A DNA stretch of 64,000 bases, taken from positions 1 through 64,000 of the forward strand of contig CAVCMG010000008.1 in assembly GCA_963603285.1 (NCBI GenBank). The letters run 5' to 3'. Both the position numbers and the translations under genes were made by a program. Of the stretch, positions 34,931 through 43,339 are shown piece after piece. Each line of letters starts with the position of its first letter. The first letter of the stretch is position 1. The stretch is from UBA11957 sp963603285. GTDB lineage: Bacteria > Bacillota > Clostridia > Lachnospirales > Lachnospiraceae. The notes beneath the pieces were generated by a model. It did no database searches and had not been told where the DNA came from. It worked only from the letters and a program-made list of their open reading frames with translations.

Positions 34931-35149
34931 CTATTCTGCAAGTAATATAATGCTCTGTGCCATCTTACGGTCAATACCGATCTTGGTATCCTTGACAAGA
35001 ACAATAAAATAATCGTGAAGCTTTGAAAGAATCTGCACCTGGCTCCCGGCCACAAAACCAAGGGATTCCAGATGATGCTTCTGCTTGTCAGTTCCGCAAA
35101 CCTTCACGATCCGGTATAGCTTTTCAAATTCTGCTAAATTCAACGGCAT
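34931..35149 (-). CDS. FeoA-type SH3-like protein
   Basis: A 72-residue FeoA-domain protein (MPLNLAEFEKLYRIVKVCGT...HHLESLGFVAGSQVQIL...GIDRKMAQSIIL), a small beta-barrel that in other bacteria supports ferrous iron uptake by FeoB. No feoB is in the window. The start is ATG 35149: an earlier GTG at 35182 lies right at the predicted transcription start, so it cannot be well translated. The gene is directly followed by the GGDEF/EAL gene. Confidence 0.85.
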   Translation of the reverse strand: MPLNLAEFEKLYRIVKVCGTDKQKHHLESLGFVAGSQVQILSKLHDYFIVLVKDTKIGIDRKMAQSIILLAE

Positions 35150-35171
35150 CTTACCTGTATAGCCCCCTTGA

Positions 35172-35217
35172 TTAGTTTTCACTAACCGATTATAGTATTA
35201 AATAACCATTTTGTAAA
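35172..35217 (-). promoter_or_regulatory. feoA promoter with dyad operator
   Basis: TTTACA (35212-35217), 17 bases, TATAAT (35189-35194) on the minus strand. Immediately downstream, over the expected transcription start, lies the perfect dyad TTAGT-GAAA-ACTAA (35172-35185). Its placement suggests repression by an iron- or manganese-responsive regulator of the DtxR/MntR type; the regulator is not in the window. Confidence 0.6.
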
Positions 35218-35224
35218 CCAGAAC

Positions 35225-35445
35225 TTTTGTTTTTCCTTGCGCACAACCATATAAGACTCGCAACCATAAGAAACACGCTCCGCGAGTTTCTCATGGTTAT
35301 CGCGGCAGTCGCCAAGGTCTCGTGCAAGTACGGACTTTGGCTCGTTGCTCGCGTAAAAAGGCTGCTGCACAGCTCCCTCTCCGGAAGCTATGCAACAGCC
35401 TTTCCTTATACACGGACTGTACGGCTAAAATCAGCCAATACAGCT
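35225..35445. repeat. Structured intergenic block, element 4 (includes pnp terminator)
   Basis: Two main hairpins. One is 35259-35302, CG-AACCAT-AGAAAC against GTTTCT-ATGGTT-CG with a GC-rich tip. The other is 35357-35403 (see terminator). Between them is a stretch containing GCCAAGGTCTCG and ACTTTGGCTCG that can pair with itself and shares short words with the apex of element 2 (GCCTAAGGTCTCGG, TTGCTCGGTAAAG). There is no coding potential. Confidence 0.5.
35355..35403 (-). terminator. Terminator of rpsO-pnp
   Basis: On the minus strand AAAGGCTG-TTGCA-AGCT pairs with AGCT-TGCAG-CAGCCTTT and the T run continues (TTTTTA). It lies 56 bases after the pnp stop. Confidence 0.8.
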
Positions 35446-35458
35446 TTCACTTTTTAAA

Positions 35459-37555
35459 TTATCTCTGGTCAGCCGGAACATCCTTGATGGAGAAGCTGAT
35501 ACGTCCCATCTTGTCCTTGCCCAGGCATACGACTTTGACCTTGTCGCCCAGTGTCAGTACATCCTCAACACGGTTGATTCTCTCCTTGCAGATCTTGGAG
35601 ATATGAACCATACCCTCTTTGCCCGGTGCGAACTCAAGGAATGCGCCGAACTCTTTGATGCTGACAACCTTACCTGTGAAGATCTGTCCAGCCTCAAAAT
35701 CTGTGGTGATGATACGGATGTAATCGATAGCCTTGTCCATCATGGCCTGATCTGTACCGCAGATGGATACTGCACCGTCGTCTGTGATATCGATCTTAAC
35801 ACCGGTCTCCTCGATGATCGCATTGATGGTCTTACCTCTCTGGCCGACAACATCACCGATTTTCTGCGGATCGATCATGATCTGTACGATCTTCGGAGCG
35901 TATTTGCTCAGCTGCTTGCGCGGCTCGGAAATGCACGGCTCCATACATGTGCTCATAATGAACTCACGGGCCTCATGTGTACGGCGGATAGCTTCCTCAA
36001 CGATCGGACGGGTCAGACCGTGGATCTTGATATCCATCTGGATCGCTGTGATACCCTTTCTGGTACCGGTTACCTTAAAGTCCATATCACCGAAGAAGTC
36101 CTCAAGACCCTGGATATCGGTCAGAACGATATAATCATCGTCTGTCTCACCGGTAACCAGACCACAGGAAATACCGGCAACCATGGATTTGATCGGTACA
36201 CCTGCTGCCATCAGGGACATACAGGAAGCACAGGTAGATGCCATGGAAGTAGATCCGTTGGATTCAAAGGTCTCGGATACGGCACGGATAGCGTACGGGA
36301 ACTCTTCTACTGTCGGCAGTACCGGAAGCAGGGCTCTCTCAGCCAGTGCACCGTGACCGATTTCACGACGTCCCGGTCCTCTGGACGGCTTTGTCTCACC
36401 TACAGAGTAGGACGGGAAGTTGTAATGGTGCATATATCTCTTGGTTGTTGTAAACTCGTCAAGACCGTCGATCTTCTGGGACTCGGAAAGCGGAGCCAGT
36501 GTAACGACATCACAGATCTGTGTCTGTCCTCTGGTGAACATAGCGGAACCATGTACACGCGGAATGATATCAACCTCAGCTGCCAGCGGACGGATCTGCT
36601 CGATCTCACGGCCATCCGGACGTTTGTGGTCTTTTAAGATCATCTTACGAACGGTCTTTTTCTGATACTGATACAGACCTTCATCCAGCTTGGCCAGCCA
36701 TTCTTCATTATCAGCAAAAGCCTCAGCCAGCTTCTCACGGAGCACTTTGATGTTGCCCTCTCTGGTCTGCTTGTCGTCTGTAAATACAGCCTCTTCCATC
36801 TCTTCCGGTGTAACGATCTCTTTCATAGCTGCGAAGAGCTCTTCCGGAACAGCGAAGCTCTGGTACTCATGCTTCGGCTTACCACACTCAGCGATGATAC
36901 CGTCGAAGAACTTGATGATCTCCTGGTTCACTTCATGAGCCTTGTAGATAGCTTCGATCATCTTGTCATCCGGTACTTCGTTGGCACCGGCCTCAATCAT
37001 GATAACCTTTTCTCTTGTGGAAGCTACGGTCAGCTGCAGATCGGATACGACACGCTGTGCCATGGTCGGGTTAACGATCAGCTCACCATCGATCAGACCC
37101 ATCTGTGTAGCTGCACACGGTCCGTCAAACGGAATATCTGAAATGCAGGTTGCGATGGAGGAACCAAGCATAGCCGGGATCTCCGGATTGCACTCCGGAT
37201 CTACGGACATAACAAGGTTGTTTAAGGTAACATCGTTTCTGTAATCCTTCGGGAATAACGGACGCATCGGACGGTCGATCACACGGGATGTCAGTGTGGC
37301 ATGCTCACTGGCCTTGCCCTCACGTTTGTTAAATCCTCCCGGGATCTTACCTACAGCGTACATCTTCTCTTCATAATCTACGCTCAGCGGGAAGAAATCG
37401 ATACCCTCACGCGGCTTATCGGAAGCTGTTGCTGTGGAAAGGATGACAGTCTCACCGTAATGGATCAGGACTGCGCCATTGGCCTGTTTTGCGACTCTGC
37501 CGACATCGATCGTTAATGTACGTCCGGCAAGTTCCATGGAATAGCTTTTGAACAT
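35459..37555 (-). CDS. pnp: Polynucleotide phosphorylase
   Basis: 3'-5' phosphorolytic exoribonuclease of the degradosome. The 698-residue protein starts at ATG 37555 (MFKSYSMELAGRTLTIDVGR) behind AAGGAG; the open frame extends into the leader but without conservation. Domains: two RNase PH folds (LSVDYEEKMYAVGKIPGGF; TTKRYMHHYNFPSYSVGETK), a KH domain with loop GQRG (KIGDVVGQRGKTINAIIEE), and an S1 domain at the end (GKVVSIKEFGAFLEFAPGKEG). It follows rpsO after a terminator and a leader hairpin typical of self-regulated pnp genes. Confidence 0.97.
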   Translation of the reverse strand: MFKSYSMELAGRTLTIDVGRVAKQANGAVLIHYGETVILSTATASDKPREGIDFFPLSVDYEEKMYAVGKIPGGFNKREGKASEHATLTSRVIDRPMRPLFPKDYRNDVTLNNLVMSVDPECNPEIPAMLGSSIATCISDIPFDGPCAATQMGLIDGELIVNPTMAQRVVSDLQLTVASTREKVIMIEAGANEVPDDKMIEAIYKAHEVNQEIIKFFDGIIAECGKPKHEYQSFAVPEELFAAMKEIVTPEEMEEAVFTDDKQTREGNIKVLREKLAEAFADNEEWLAKLDEGLYQYQKKTVRKMILKDHKRPDGREIEQIRPLAAEVDIIPRVHGSAMFTRGQTQICDVVTLAPLSESQKIDGLDEFTTTKRYMHHYNFPSYSVGETKPSRGPGRREIGHGALAERALLPVLPTVEEFPYAIRAVSETFESNGSTSMASTCASCMSLMAAGVPIKSMVAGISCGLVTGETDDDYIVLTDIQGLEDFFGDMDFKVTGTRKGITAIQMDIKIHGLTRPIVEEAIRRTHEAREFIMSTCMEPCISEPRKQLSKYAPKIVQIMIDPQKIGDVVGQRGKTINAIIEETGVKIDITDDGAVSICGTDQAMMDKAIDYIRIITTDFEAGQIFTGKVVSIKEFGAFLEFAPGKEGMVHISKICKERINRVEDVLTLGDKVKVVCLGKDKMGRISFSIKDVPADQR

Positions 37556-37636
37556 AGTTTTCTCCTTTTTCTTCTTTGTACCTGGCACGGTATGGACACA
37601 AACGAAAATCTCTTCTCTTTTTAATGGAAGAAACCT

Positions 37637-37689
37637 CCGAAACAACTGAAAAACATACCATGGACTGATGTGCTTTTCAGTGGTCTCGG
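37637..37689 (-). promoter_or_regulatory. Long leader hairpin of pnp
   Basis: In the 228-base pnp leader, CCGAGACCACTGAAAA pairs imperfectly with TTTTTCAGTTGTTTCGG, giving a 53-base stem-loop. A comparable leader duplex in E. coli pnp is cut by RNase III and then used by PNPase to repress itself; the same logic is inferred here. Confidence 0.55.
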
Positions 37690-37743
37690 CAGGGTCTGTC
37701 TCCATGCGTACCGTTTAAATCATCTGCAAATACACGTTTACTT

Positions 37744-37770
37744 TGAAAAAGGGCGGATAAATCCGCCCTT
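37744..37770 (-). terminator. Terminator of rpsO
   Basis: AAGGGCGGAT-TT-ATCCGCCCTT followed by TTTCA on the minus strand, 12 bases past the rpsO stop. Some read-through into pnp is likely, as in other bacteria. Confidence 0.85.
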
Positions 37771-37782
37771 CTCGAAACCTGA

Positions 37783-38049
37783 TTACTTTCTGATACCAGC
37801 TTTTTCGATCAGTGCACGATATCTTTCGATATCTGTTTTCTTCAGGTAATCCAGAAGACCACGTCTCTGACCAACCAGCTTTAACATACCACGTCTGGAA
37901 TGATGATCTTTGTGATGTGTTTTCAGATGCTCTGTGAGCTCTTTAATACGCTCTGTCAGGATAGCTACCTGTACTTCCGGTGAACCAGTATCTCCCGGTG
38001 TTCTTGCAAATTCTGCCATAACGGCTGCTTTCTTTTCTTTTGAAATCAT
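37783..38049 (-). CDS. rpsO: 30S ribosomal protein S15
   Basis: Primary binder of the central domain of 16S rRNA. The 88-residue product (MISKEKKAAVMAEFARTPGD) contains GSPEVQVAILTERIKELTEH and HHSRRGMLKLVGQRRGLLDYL. It is preceded by AAGGAGG and a consensus-like promoter. The 5' leader of about 85 bases has GC-rich pairing that could serve autoregulation. Confidence 0.97.
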   Translation of the reverse strand: MISKEKKAAVMAEFARTPGDTGSPEVQVAILTERIKELTEHLKTHHKDHHSRRGMLKLVGQRRGLLDYLKKTDIERYRALIEKAGIRK

Positions 38050-38143
38050 GGTGATTTCCTCCTTAAATTTTAATAATCGCCGCAGATTAAGCTGTGGTCG
38101 GAGTCTCCGGCAGCTGAATCAGGGCTGAAACTCATACTCGCAA

Positions 38144-38172
38144 AGTATACCATACCGGTTTTAGAATGTAAA
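38144..38172 (-). promoter_or_regulatory. Promoter of rpsO
   Basis: TTTACA (38167-38172), 17 bases, TATACT (38144-38149) on the minus strand. Confidence 0.65.
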
Positions 38173-38249
38173 CTGTTTTCTTTCGCAGTTTTCTTGATTT
38201 TTTTCTTTTTTTCCAGTATGCTATACAAGGATAACATGTACAGCCAGAA

Positions 38250-38278
38250 TTGTATATGTTTTTTTATGGCATTATATC
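38250..38278 (+). promoter_or_regulatory. Putative promoter of murI
   Basis: TTGTAT (38250-38255), 17 bases, TATATC (38273-38278). The surroundings are AT-rich, so the match is only moderately informative. Confidence 0.4.
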
Positions 38279-38308
38279 ATTATATATAGGAAGAAGGTCT
38301 CTTTACCA

Positions 38309-39094
38309 ATGACAGAGATAACAGATAAGACGGCGCCGATCGGCGTCTTTGATTCGGGACTGGGCGGTATCAGTGTGCTTCGGGAGCTGGTACGTCTGAT
38401 GCCGGGTGAAAATTACATTTATTATGGTGATTCTGCGAATGCGCCCTACGGCACACGGCCGCTTGAGGAAATCCGTGAGCTGTCCATGGTTGTAGCGGAG
38501 TATCTGATCTCCCGCGGAGTCAAGGCTCTGGTCGTGGCCTGCAATACGGCGACAAGTGCCTGTGTGCGCCTGCTTCGCGGTATGTATCCGGATATGCCGA
38601 TCGTGGGTCTGGAACCGGCGGTCAAACCGGCTACGCTGACACATCCGGGCGGACTGGTGGCGGTACTGGCCACAGAAATGACGTTAAAGCAGCCGAAGTT
38701 TGCCGCACTCTTCGACCGCTATAAGGATCAGGCGGAGCTTGTACCGGTTCCGGCTTCGGAGCTTGTGGAGTTTGTGGAACGAAATGAGCTGGATTCGCCG
38801 CAGCTGGAGGCTACGATCGATATGGTCTTAAGACGGAGTCTGCATGAGAGGACACCGGATGCGATCGTGCTTGGGTGTACGCATTTTCCGTTTGTGCGCA
38901 AGGCGATTGAGAAGGTGGCACATCAGAGTGATGTCTTTGATGGCAGCGAGGGGGCCGCAAGGTATTGCCGGACGCTGCTGGATGAGAAGGATCTTCGCAA
39001 TCCGGCGGATATTGACGGGGATATTGAGATTATGAACTCGTCGGGGGATGTGGATAAGATTATGCTGAGTTATGAGTTGCTGGACAGTGAATAG
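38309..39094 (+). CDS. murI: Glutamate racemase
   Basis: Provides D-glutamate for peptidoglycan by racemising L-glutamate without cofactor. The 261-residue protein has the two catalytic cysteines in VVACNTATSACV and VLGCTHFPFV and the aspartate of FDSGLGGISVL. It is monocistronic on the plus strand. Its last 25 bases overlap, on the opposite strand, the tail of an ABC-transporter remnant. Confidence 0.94.
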   Translation: MTEITDKTAPIGVFDSGLGGISVLRELVRLMPGENYIYYGDSANAPYGTRPLEEIRELSMVVAEYLISRGVKALVVACNTATSACVRLLRGMYPDMPIVGLEPAVKPATLTHPGGLVAVLATEMTLKQPKFAALFDRYKDQAELVPVPASELVEFVERNELDSPQLEATIDMVLRRSLHERTPDAIVLGCTHFPFVRKAIEKVAHQSDVFDGSEGAARYCRTLLDEKDLRNPADIDGDIEIMNSSGDVDKIMLSYELLDSE

Positions 39095-39492
39095 CAGAGA
39101 TTAAAGGTTTTGTTCAGACAGGAAAAGATGCCGTGGTGCGCCGGGATCAGACCGACTACTATACCCTGCAGCCAGGCAAGTACACAGAAAATAGCAAAAG
39201 CGGCGATACCGTTTCCTTTTTTGCCATTGAGCACGGTCGCGGAAAGAATAACTGCGAAATCAGCGATCACAATGACACAGATCCAGCCCACAAGCCTTTA
39301 TCCAACAGTAATCCCAGCCAAAAAGCTACCTTTATAATATTTCCCGATGTCCTTCGCTGTCATCCAGCTGTAAAAGTATGATTCTGTAGACATATAGGCA
39401 ACCTCTTTTTTGCTTTCCACACCTACCGTGCTGCCGTTATACAGAATCTCACCGCTATCCGGCTTGACAAGCCCTGCTGAAATTTTTCGCAT
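39070..39492 (-). pseudogene. Remnant of an ABC transporter (ATPase and permease fragments)
   Basis: Two short open frames appear to be leftovers of one transporter locus. 39298-39492 encodes IRKISAGLVKPDSGEILYNG and AYMSTESYFYSWMTAKDI, the region just after Walker A of an ABC ATPase, but lacks Walker A, the signature and Walker B. 39070-39291 encodes two or three hydrophobic segments (WICVIVIADFAVILSATVL, then FAIFCVLAWLQGIVVGLI) like the end of an ABC-2-type permease. A large internal deletion fused the two. Likely non-functional. Confidence 0.6.
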
Positions 39493-39494
39493 TA

Positions 39495-40571
39495 CTATAT
39501 ATCCGCAAGTTTCCGAAGCTCCAGTGCGCTGTACAGTACGACGGCATCGGTGAACTTCCGCGGATTGTAGCCGGTGAGCTTATGGATGTGGTTCAGGCGG
39601 TACTGCAGGCTGTTTTTATGGATATACAGGACATCTGCGGTCTGTTGCAGGGACATCTCTTTCTCATAATATATGGCCAGAAGGTCACAGTCCTCTTCTG
39701 TCAGACTGCCTAGAATCTTTTTCAGATAGCGTTTTTTTCGGTCACCGGTCATATTTCCGAGCAACAGGGCAAAATCCAGATCATCATAATACACTGGCAT
39801 GCTCTGACTTTTACCGGACTGTATGGCCACCGATGCGCACTGGTAGGACTGCGCGTTCTGCCGGACATTGACGGCTGTGCCGACACCGATCCGCAGCAGG
39901 GAGGCGTACTCTTTTGCCAGCTGCTCCAGCGCGCCTTTTTTCTCTTCCAGCGCTTTTTCCTCTGCGATCAGAATATATTCGCTTGGATAATTGTAACGGT
40001 AAAACCGCATATCCATCCTTGCAAAGGTCTGGGTCACAGCGGACTGGATCATAAACAGATTATTCGTATTATACCGGGCGTCCAGCCGGATCAGAACAAC
40101 GCGGCAGACGGACTGCTCCGACAGACCGTTTTCCCGCAGTGTATCTGTGAGATAATCCGCATTGATCGTCTCATTGTTGACCAGACAGCGAATCACATAA
40201 TGCAGACGGTTCTTTTTCTGCGTACCCTGTGCCTCGATCTCCCGCTCTTTCAGAAGGATATCCGTGATGCGTCCGGCCAGATGCGCGTACTTGCGTACCT
40301 CCTCCACCTCGCCGCTGATACCGATAGCCGCCACGATCCGGCCATTATAACTGACCGGGATATTGATGCCGCGCTTTGTCCCGAAAAAGCTGTCGTCATC
40401 GGCGACCTCCAGCGTATCCCCCGTAGACACAACACGATAGCCGATTTCATGAAACGTATCGATCCGTCCCGGATCTGTGCTGGCTATGATCATCCCCCTG
40501 GTATCGATAAAATTGATATTCTGACTGCACACATCCTTCACTGTATCCATTTTCTTTGTTATGCATACCAT
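39495..40571 (-). CDS. cdaR: CdaR-type (sugar diacid) transcriptional regulator
   Basis: The 358-residue protein has an N-terminal sugar-diacid recognition domain (VCSQNINFIDTRGMIIASTDPGRIDTFHE) and a C-terminal PucR-type helix-turn-helix (MSLQQTADVLYIHKNSLQYRLNHIHKLTG). Family members activate uptake and use of glycerate, glucarate and galactarate. It is divergent from a glycerate kinase/GntP permease pair, which it probably controls. The start is uncertain: ATG 40571 or the ATG seven codons later, neither with a strong ribosome binding site. Confidence 0.88.
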   Translation of the reverse strand: MVCITKKMDTVKDVCSQNINFIDTRGMIIASTDPGRIDTFHEIGYRVVSTGDTLEVADDDSFFGTKRGINIPVSYNGRIVAAIGISGEVEEVRKYAHLAGRITDILLKEREIEAQGTQKKNRLHYVIRCLVNNETINADYLTDTLRENGLSEQSVCRVVLIRLDARYNTNNLFMIQSAVTQTFARMDMRFYRYNYPSEYILIAEEKALEEKKGALEQLAKEYASLLRIGVGTAVNVRQNAQSYQCASVAIQSGKSQSMPVYYDDLDFALLLGNMTGDRKKRYLKKILGSLTEEDCDLLAIYYEKEMSLQQTADVLYIHKNSLQYRLNHIHKLTGYNPRKFTDAVVLYSALELRKLADI

Positions 40572-40634
40572 ATCTATTTGATTTTTTCAAGTTTTTTTGT
40601 TCTCTGTAATATTTTCTCCGTAATTTTCACCTGT

Positions 40635-40640
40635 TATACT
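40635..40640 (+). promoter_or_regulatory. Likely -10 of the glycerate kinase operon
   Basis: TGTTATACT is an extended -10 (TATACT at 40635-40640) about 130 bases before the kinase start. The -35 is poor, as expected for an activator-dependent promoter. The leader of about 120 bases holds nothing recognised. Confidence 0.4.
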
Positions 40641-40768
40641 TTTAACATCAACAGAGCGCACTGTTATACGACAAAGAAGCCGCAGTTGCCAGATTTACAG
40701 TTACAGGCATACATTCTGTCCGGTTTCACATGCTATACAAAAGGAAACGTAACAGAAAGGAGTTTACA

Positions 40769-41911
40769 ATGAACATTGTCATCGCTATAGATTCATTCAA
40801 AGGCAGTATGACTTCTATGGAAGCTGGTAAAAGTGCCGCCGAAGGTATCCGCCGGGTCTATCCGGACGCACAGATTCAGATCCGTCCGCTGGCCGATGGT
40901 GGTGAAGGTACTGTCGAGGCACTGACCGCAGGGCTTGGAGGGAAGCTTGTCACCATCACAGTCACCGGCCCTGCCGGGCTGCCGGTGGACTGCAGTTACG
41001 GTATCGTTGAGGAAACAAAGACCGCCATCATCGAAATGTCCGGTGCTGCAGGTATTACACAGGTGACCGAAGCACAGAGAAATCCGCTCCACACAACAAC
41101 ATTTGGTGTCGGTGAGGTCATCAAGGATGCTATCCAGAAGGGCTGCCGCCGTTTCATCGTCGGTATCGGCGGAAGTGCCACAAACGACGGTGGGCTCGGT
41201 ATGCTGCAGGCTCTTGGTTTTGCTATACTGGATGCTGACGGCAATCCGGTGAGTACATTTGGCCGCGGTCTGGCCGATCTGGCGCAGATTTCCGCAGAGC
41301 ATGTCCTTCCGGAGCTTTCCGACTGTACCTTCCGCATCGCCTGCGACGTTACCAATCCGCTGTGCGGTGAACATGGCTGCAGTGCTGTTTTCGGACCACA
41401 AAAGGGTGCAACACCGGAAATCGTACAGCAGATGGACGGCTGGCTGGCAGCTTACGCCACATTGGCCCAAAAAAGCTTTCCGAAAGCCAATCCGAACCAC
41501 GCCGGTGCCGGTGCTGCCGGTGGTCTCGGCTTCGCTTTTCTGACCTTTTTTAACGCCACACTGGAATCCGGCGTCAAGATTGTGCTTGAGGAAACGAGAC
41601 TGCGTGATTATGTAAAAGATGCCGACATCGTTCTGACCGGCGAAGGCCGTCTCGATGGCCAGACTGTCATGGGCAAAGCGCCGATCGGTGTCTCCCAGAT
41701 CGCCAAAGAATACAACTGTACCGTCCTTGGCTTTTCCGGCAGCGTCGCAAAAGACGCCACTGCCTGCAACGAAAAAGGCATCGATGCCTTCTTCCCGATC
41801 CTGCGCAGCGTTTCCACTCTGGAAGAGGCCATGGATAACACCAATGCCAGACAGAACATGACAGATACCGTGGAGCAGGTTTTCCGCACCATCCGGGCTT
41901 TCTGGAAATAA
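40769..41911 (+). CDS. Glycerate kinase
   Basis: Phosphorylates D-glycerate, to 2- or 3-phosphoglycerate depending on subfamily (GarK/GlxK type). ATG 40769 (MNIVIAIDSFKGSMTSMEAG) is preceded by AAAGGAG; the product is 380 residues. Conserved blocks: RPLADGGEGTVEAL, GIGGSATNDGGLGMLQALGF, GAGAAGGLGFAFL and LTGEGRLDGQTVMGKAP. It is followed after 88 bases by a GntP permease; with CdaR this makes a glycerate-use module. Confidence 0.93.
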   Translation: MNIVIAIDSFKGSMTSMEAGKSAAEGIRRVYPDAQIQIRPLADGGEGTVEALTAGLGGKLVTITVTGPAGLPVDCSYGIVEETKTAIIEMSGAAGITQVTEAQRNPLHTTTFGVGEVIKDAIQKGCRRFIVGIGGSATNDGGLGMLQALGFAILDADGNPVSTFGRGLADLAQISAEHVLPELSDCTFRIACDVTNPLCGEHGCSAVFGPQKGATPEIVQQMDGWLAAYATLAQKSFPKANPNHAGAGAAGGLGFAFLTFFNATLESGVKIVLEETRLRDYVKDADIVLTGEGRLDGQTVMGKAPIGVSQIAKEYNCTVLGFSGSVAKDATACNEKGIDAFFPILRSVSTLEEAMDNTNARQNMTDTVEQVFRTIRAFWK

Positions 41912-41999
41912 AGGGATTACCCCTCTTTGCAGGATATATCTTTATTTTCCGTATTTTATCAACCATACACTATACATTTTGCTTTAGGAGGAATCCCTC

Positions 42000-43253
42000 A
42001 TGGAATTTACAACCCTTGGAGCACTGGTCGGTCTGATTCTTGCCATTGTGCTCATCATTAAAAAAGTACACCCGGCCTACAGCCTGATCCTCGGCGCACT
42101 TGTCGGCGGTATCGTGGGCGGCGGTGGCCTGACCGGAACCGTTGATACGATGGTCTCCGGCGCACAGAGCATGATGTCCTCTGTGCTTCGTATCCTTACC
42201 TCCGGTATCCTTGCCGGAGCACTGATCAAAACCGGTTCTGCGGAAAAGATCGCAGATGTCATCGTCAGCAGGCTCGGCGAACGCTTTGCGATCGTCTCCA
42301 TTGCAATCTCTACAATGATCATCTGTGCTGTCGGCGTTTTTGTTGATATCTCCGTGATCACCGTAGCACCGATCGCCATGGCCATCGGTCTGAAAGCCGG
42401 ATACAACAAACCGGCCATCCTGCTCGCCATGATCGGCGGCGGAAAAGCCGGAAATATCATCTCTCCGAACCCGAATACGATTGCTACAGCCGAAGCCTTC
42501 CAGACAGATCTGACGACCCTGATGATGAGAAATATTCTCCCGGCTATCGCTGCTGTCATTGTAACGTTCCTGCTGGCTTCTTTCCTTGCGAAGAAGAAAA
42601 ACGGCGCACAGCTGTCCGCTGCGGAGCTTGAGGAAAGTGCAGAAAAAAATCTGCCGTCCTTCTTTGCCTCCATCGCCGGTCCGCTGGTCGTGATCGTACT
42701 GCTAGCCCTGCGCCCGCTGTTTTCCATCACCATTGATCCGCTGATCGCCCTGCCTCTTGGCGGTATCGTATGTATGCTTGCCTGTGGCCAGATCCGCCAT
42801 ATCGTACCCTACTGTGAGTTCGGTCTGAGCAAGGTTCTCGGCGTATCCATCCTGCTGATCGGTACGGGTACACTTGCCGGTATCATCAAGGCTTCCGCGA
42901 TCCAGACCGATATGATCGCTTTACTGGAAATGGCAAGCCTTCCAGCCTTTGTCCTGGCCCCGATCTCCGGTACCCTTATGGCCGGTGCCACAGCTTCTAC
43001 AACTGCCGGTGCAACGATCGCTTCCCAGACCTTCTCCGGTGCACTGCTGGAGAGTGGTGTTCCGGCACTTGACGCCGGAGCCATGATCCACGCCGGTGCT
43101 ACTGTTATTGACTCCCTGCCCCACGGCTCCTTCTTCCACGCCACCGGCGGCTCTGTCAATATGCAGATCAAAGAGCGTATGAAGCTGATCCCGTATGAGG
43201 CACTCGTCGGACTGACAAGCACTCTCGTATCCTGTATCATATACCTGCTCTGA
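42000..43253 (+). CDS. GntP-family gluconate/glycerate permease
   Basis: The 417-residue inner-membrane symporter of the GntP family has about 12 hydrophobic segments. Family-like segments: ILGALVGGIVGGGGLTGTVD, GGGKAGNIISPNPNTIATAE and HAGATVIDSLPHGSFFHATGG. The start is ATG 42000 behind AGGAGG. Context (glycerate kinase upstream, CdaR divergent) points to glycerate as the substrate, though this is inference; other members carry gluconate. Confidence 0.9.
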   Translation: MEFTTLGALVGLILAIVLIIKKVHPAYSLILGALVGGIVGGGGLTGTVDTMVSGAQSMMSSVLRILTSGILAGALIKTGSAEKIADVIVSRLGERFAIVSIAISTMIICAVGVFVDISVITVAPIAMAIGLKAGYNKPAILLAMIGGGKAGNIISPNPNTIATAEAFQTDLTTLMMRNILPAIAAVIVTFLLASFLAKKKNGAQLSAAELEESAEKNLPSFFASIAGPLVVIVLLALRPLFSITIDPLIALPLGGIVCMLACGQIRHIVPYCEFGLSKVLGVSILLIGTGTLAGIIKASAIQTDMIALLEMASLPAFVLAPISGTLMAGATASTTAGATIASQTFSGALLESGVPALDAGAMIHAGATVIDSLPHGSFFHATGGSVNMQIKERMKLIPYEALVGLTSTLVSCIIYLL

Positions 43254-43272
43254 TTTCAGAAAAATTTTCTAC

Positions 43273-43332
43273 ACAGACGGATACCCTGTCCCGAAGTCCG
43301 CTACAGGACCTTTGGACAGGGTATCCGTCTGT
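43273..43332. terminator. Terminator shared by gntP and the convergent lipoprotein gene
   Basis: A 19-bp perfect stem, ACAGACGGATACCCTGTCC (43273-43291) with its complement at 43314-43332. On the plus strand it is followed by TTTCTTACTT. It is placed between two convergent genes and probably works both ways. Confidence 0.85.
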
Positions 43333-43339
43333 TTCTTAC

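Noticed and set aside
33458..34945. 495-codon plus-strand frame antisense to the GGDEF/EAL gene
   Set aside because: It mirrors the real gene, with an amino-acid composition rich in H, Q and C and no recognisable motif.
35150..35182. GTG start for feoA at 35182
   Set aside because: It coincides with the predicted transcription start and lies in the operator; ATG 35149 matches the family start.
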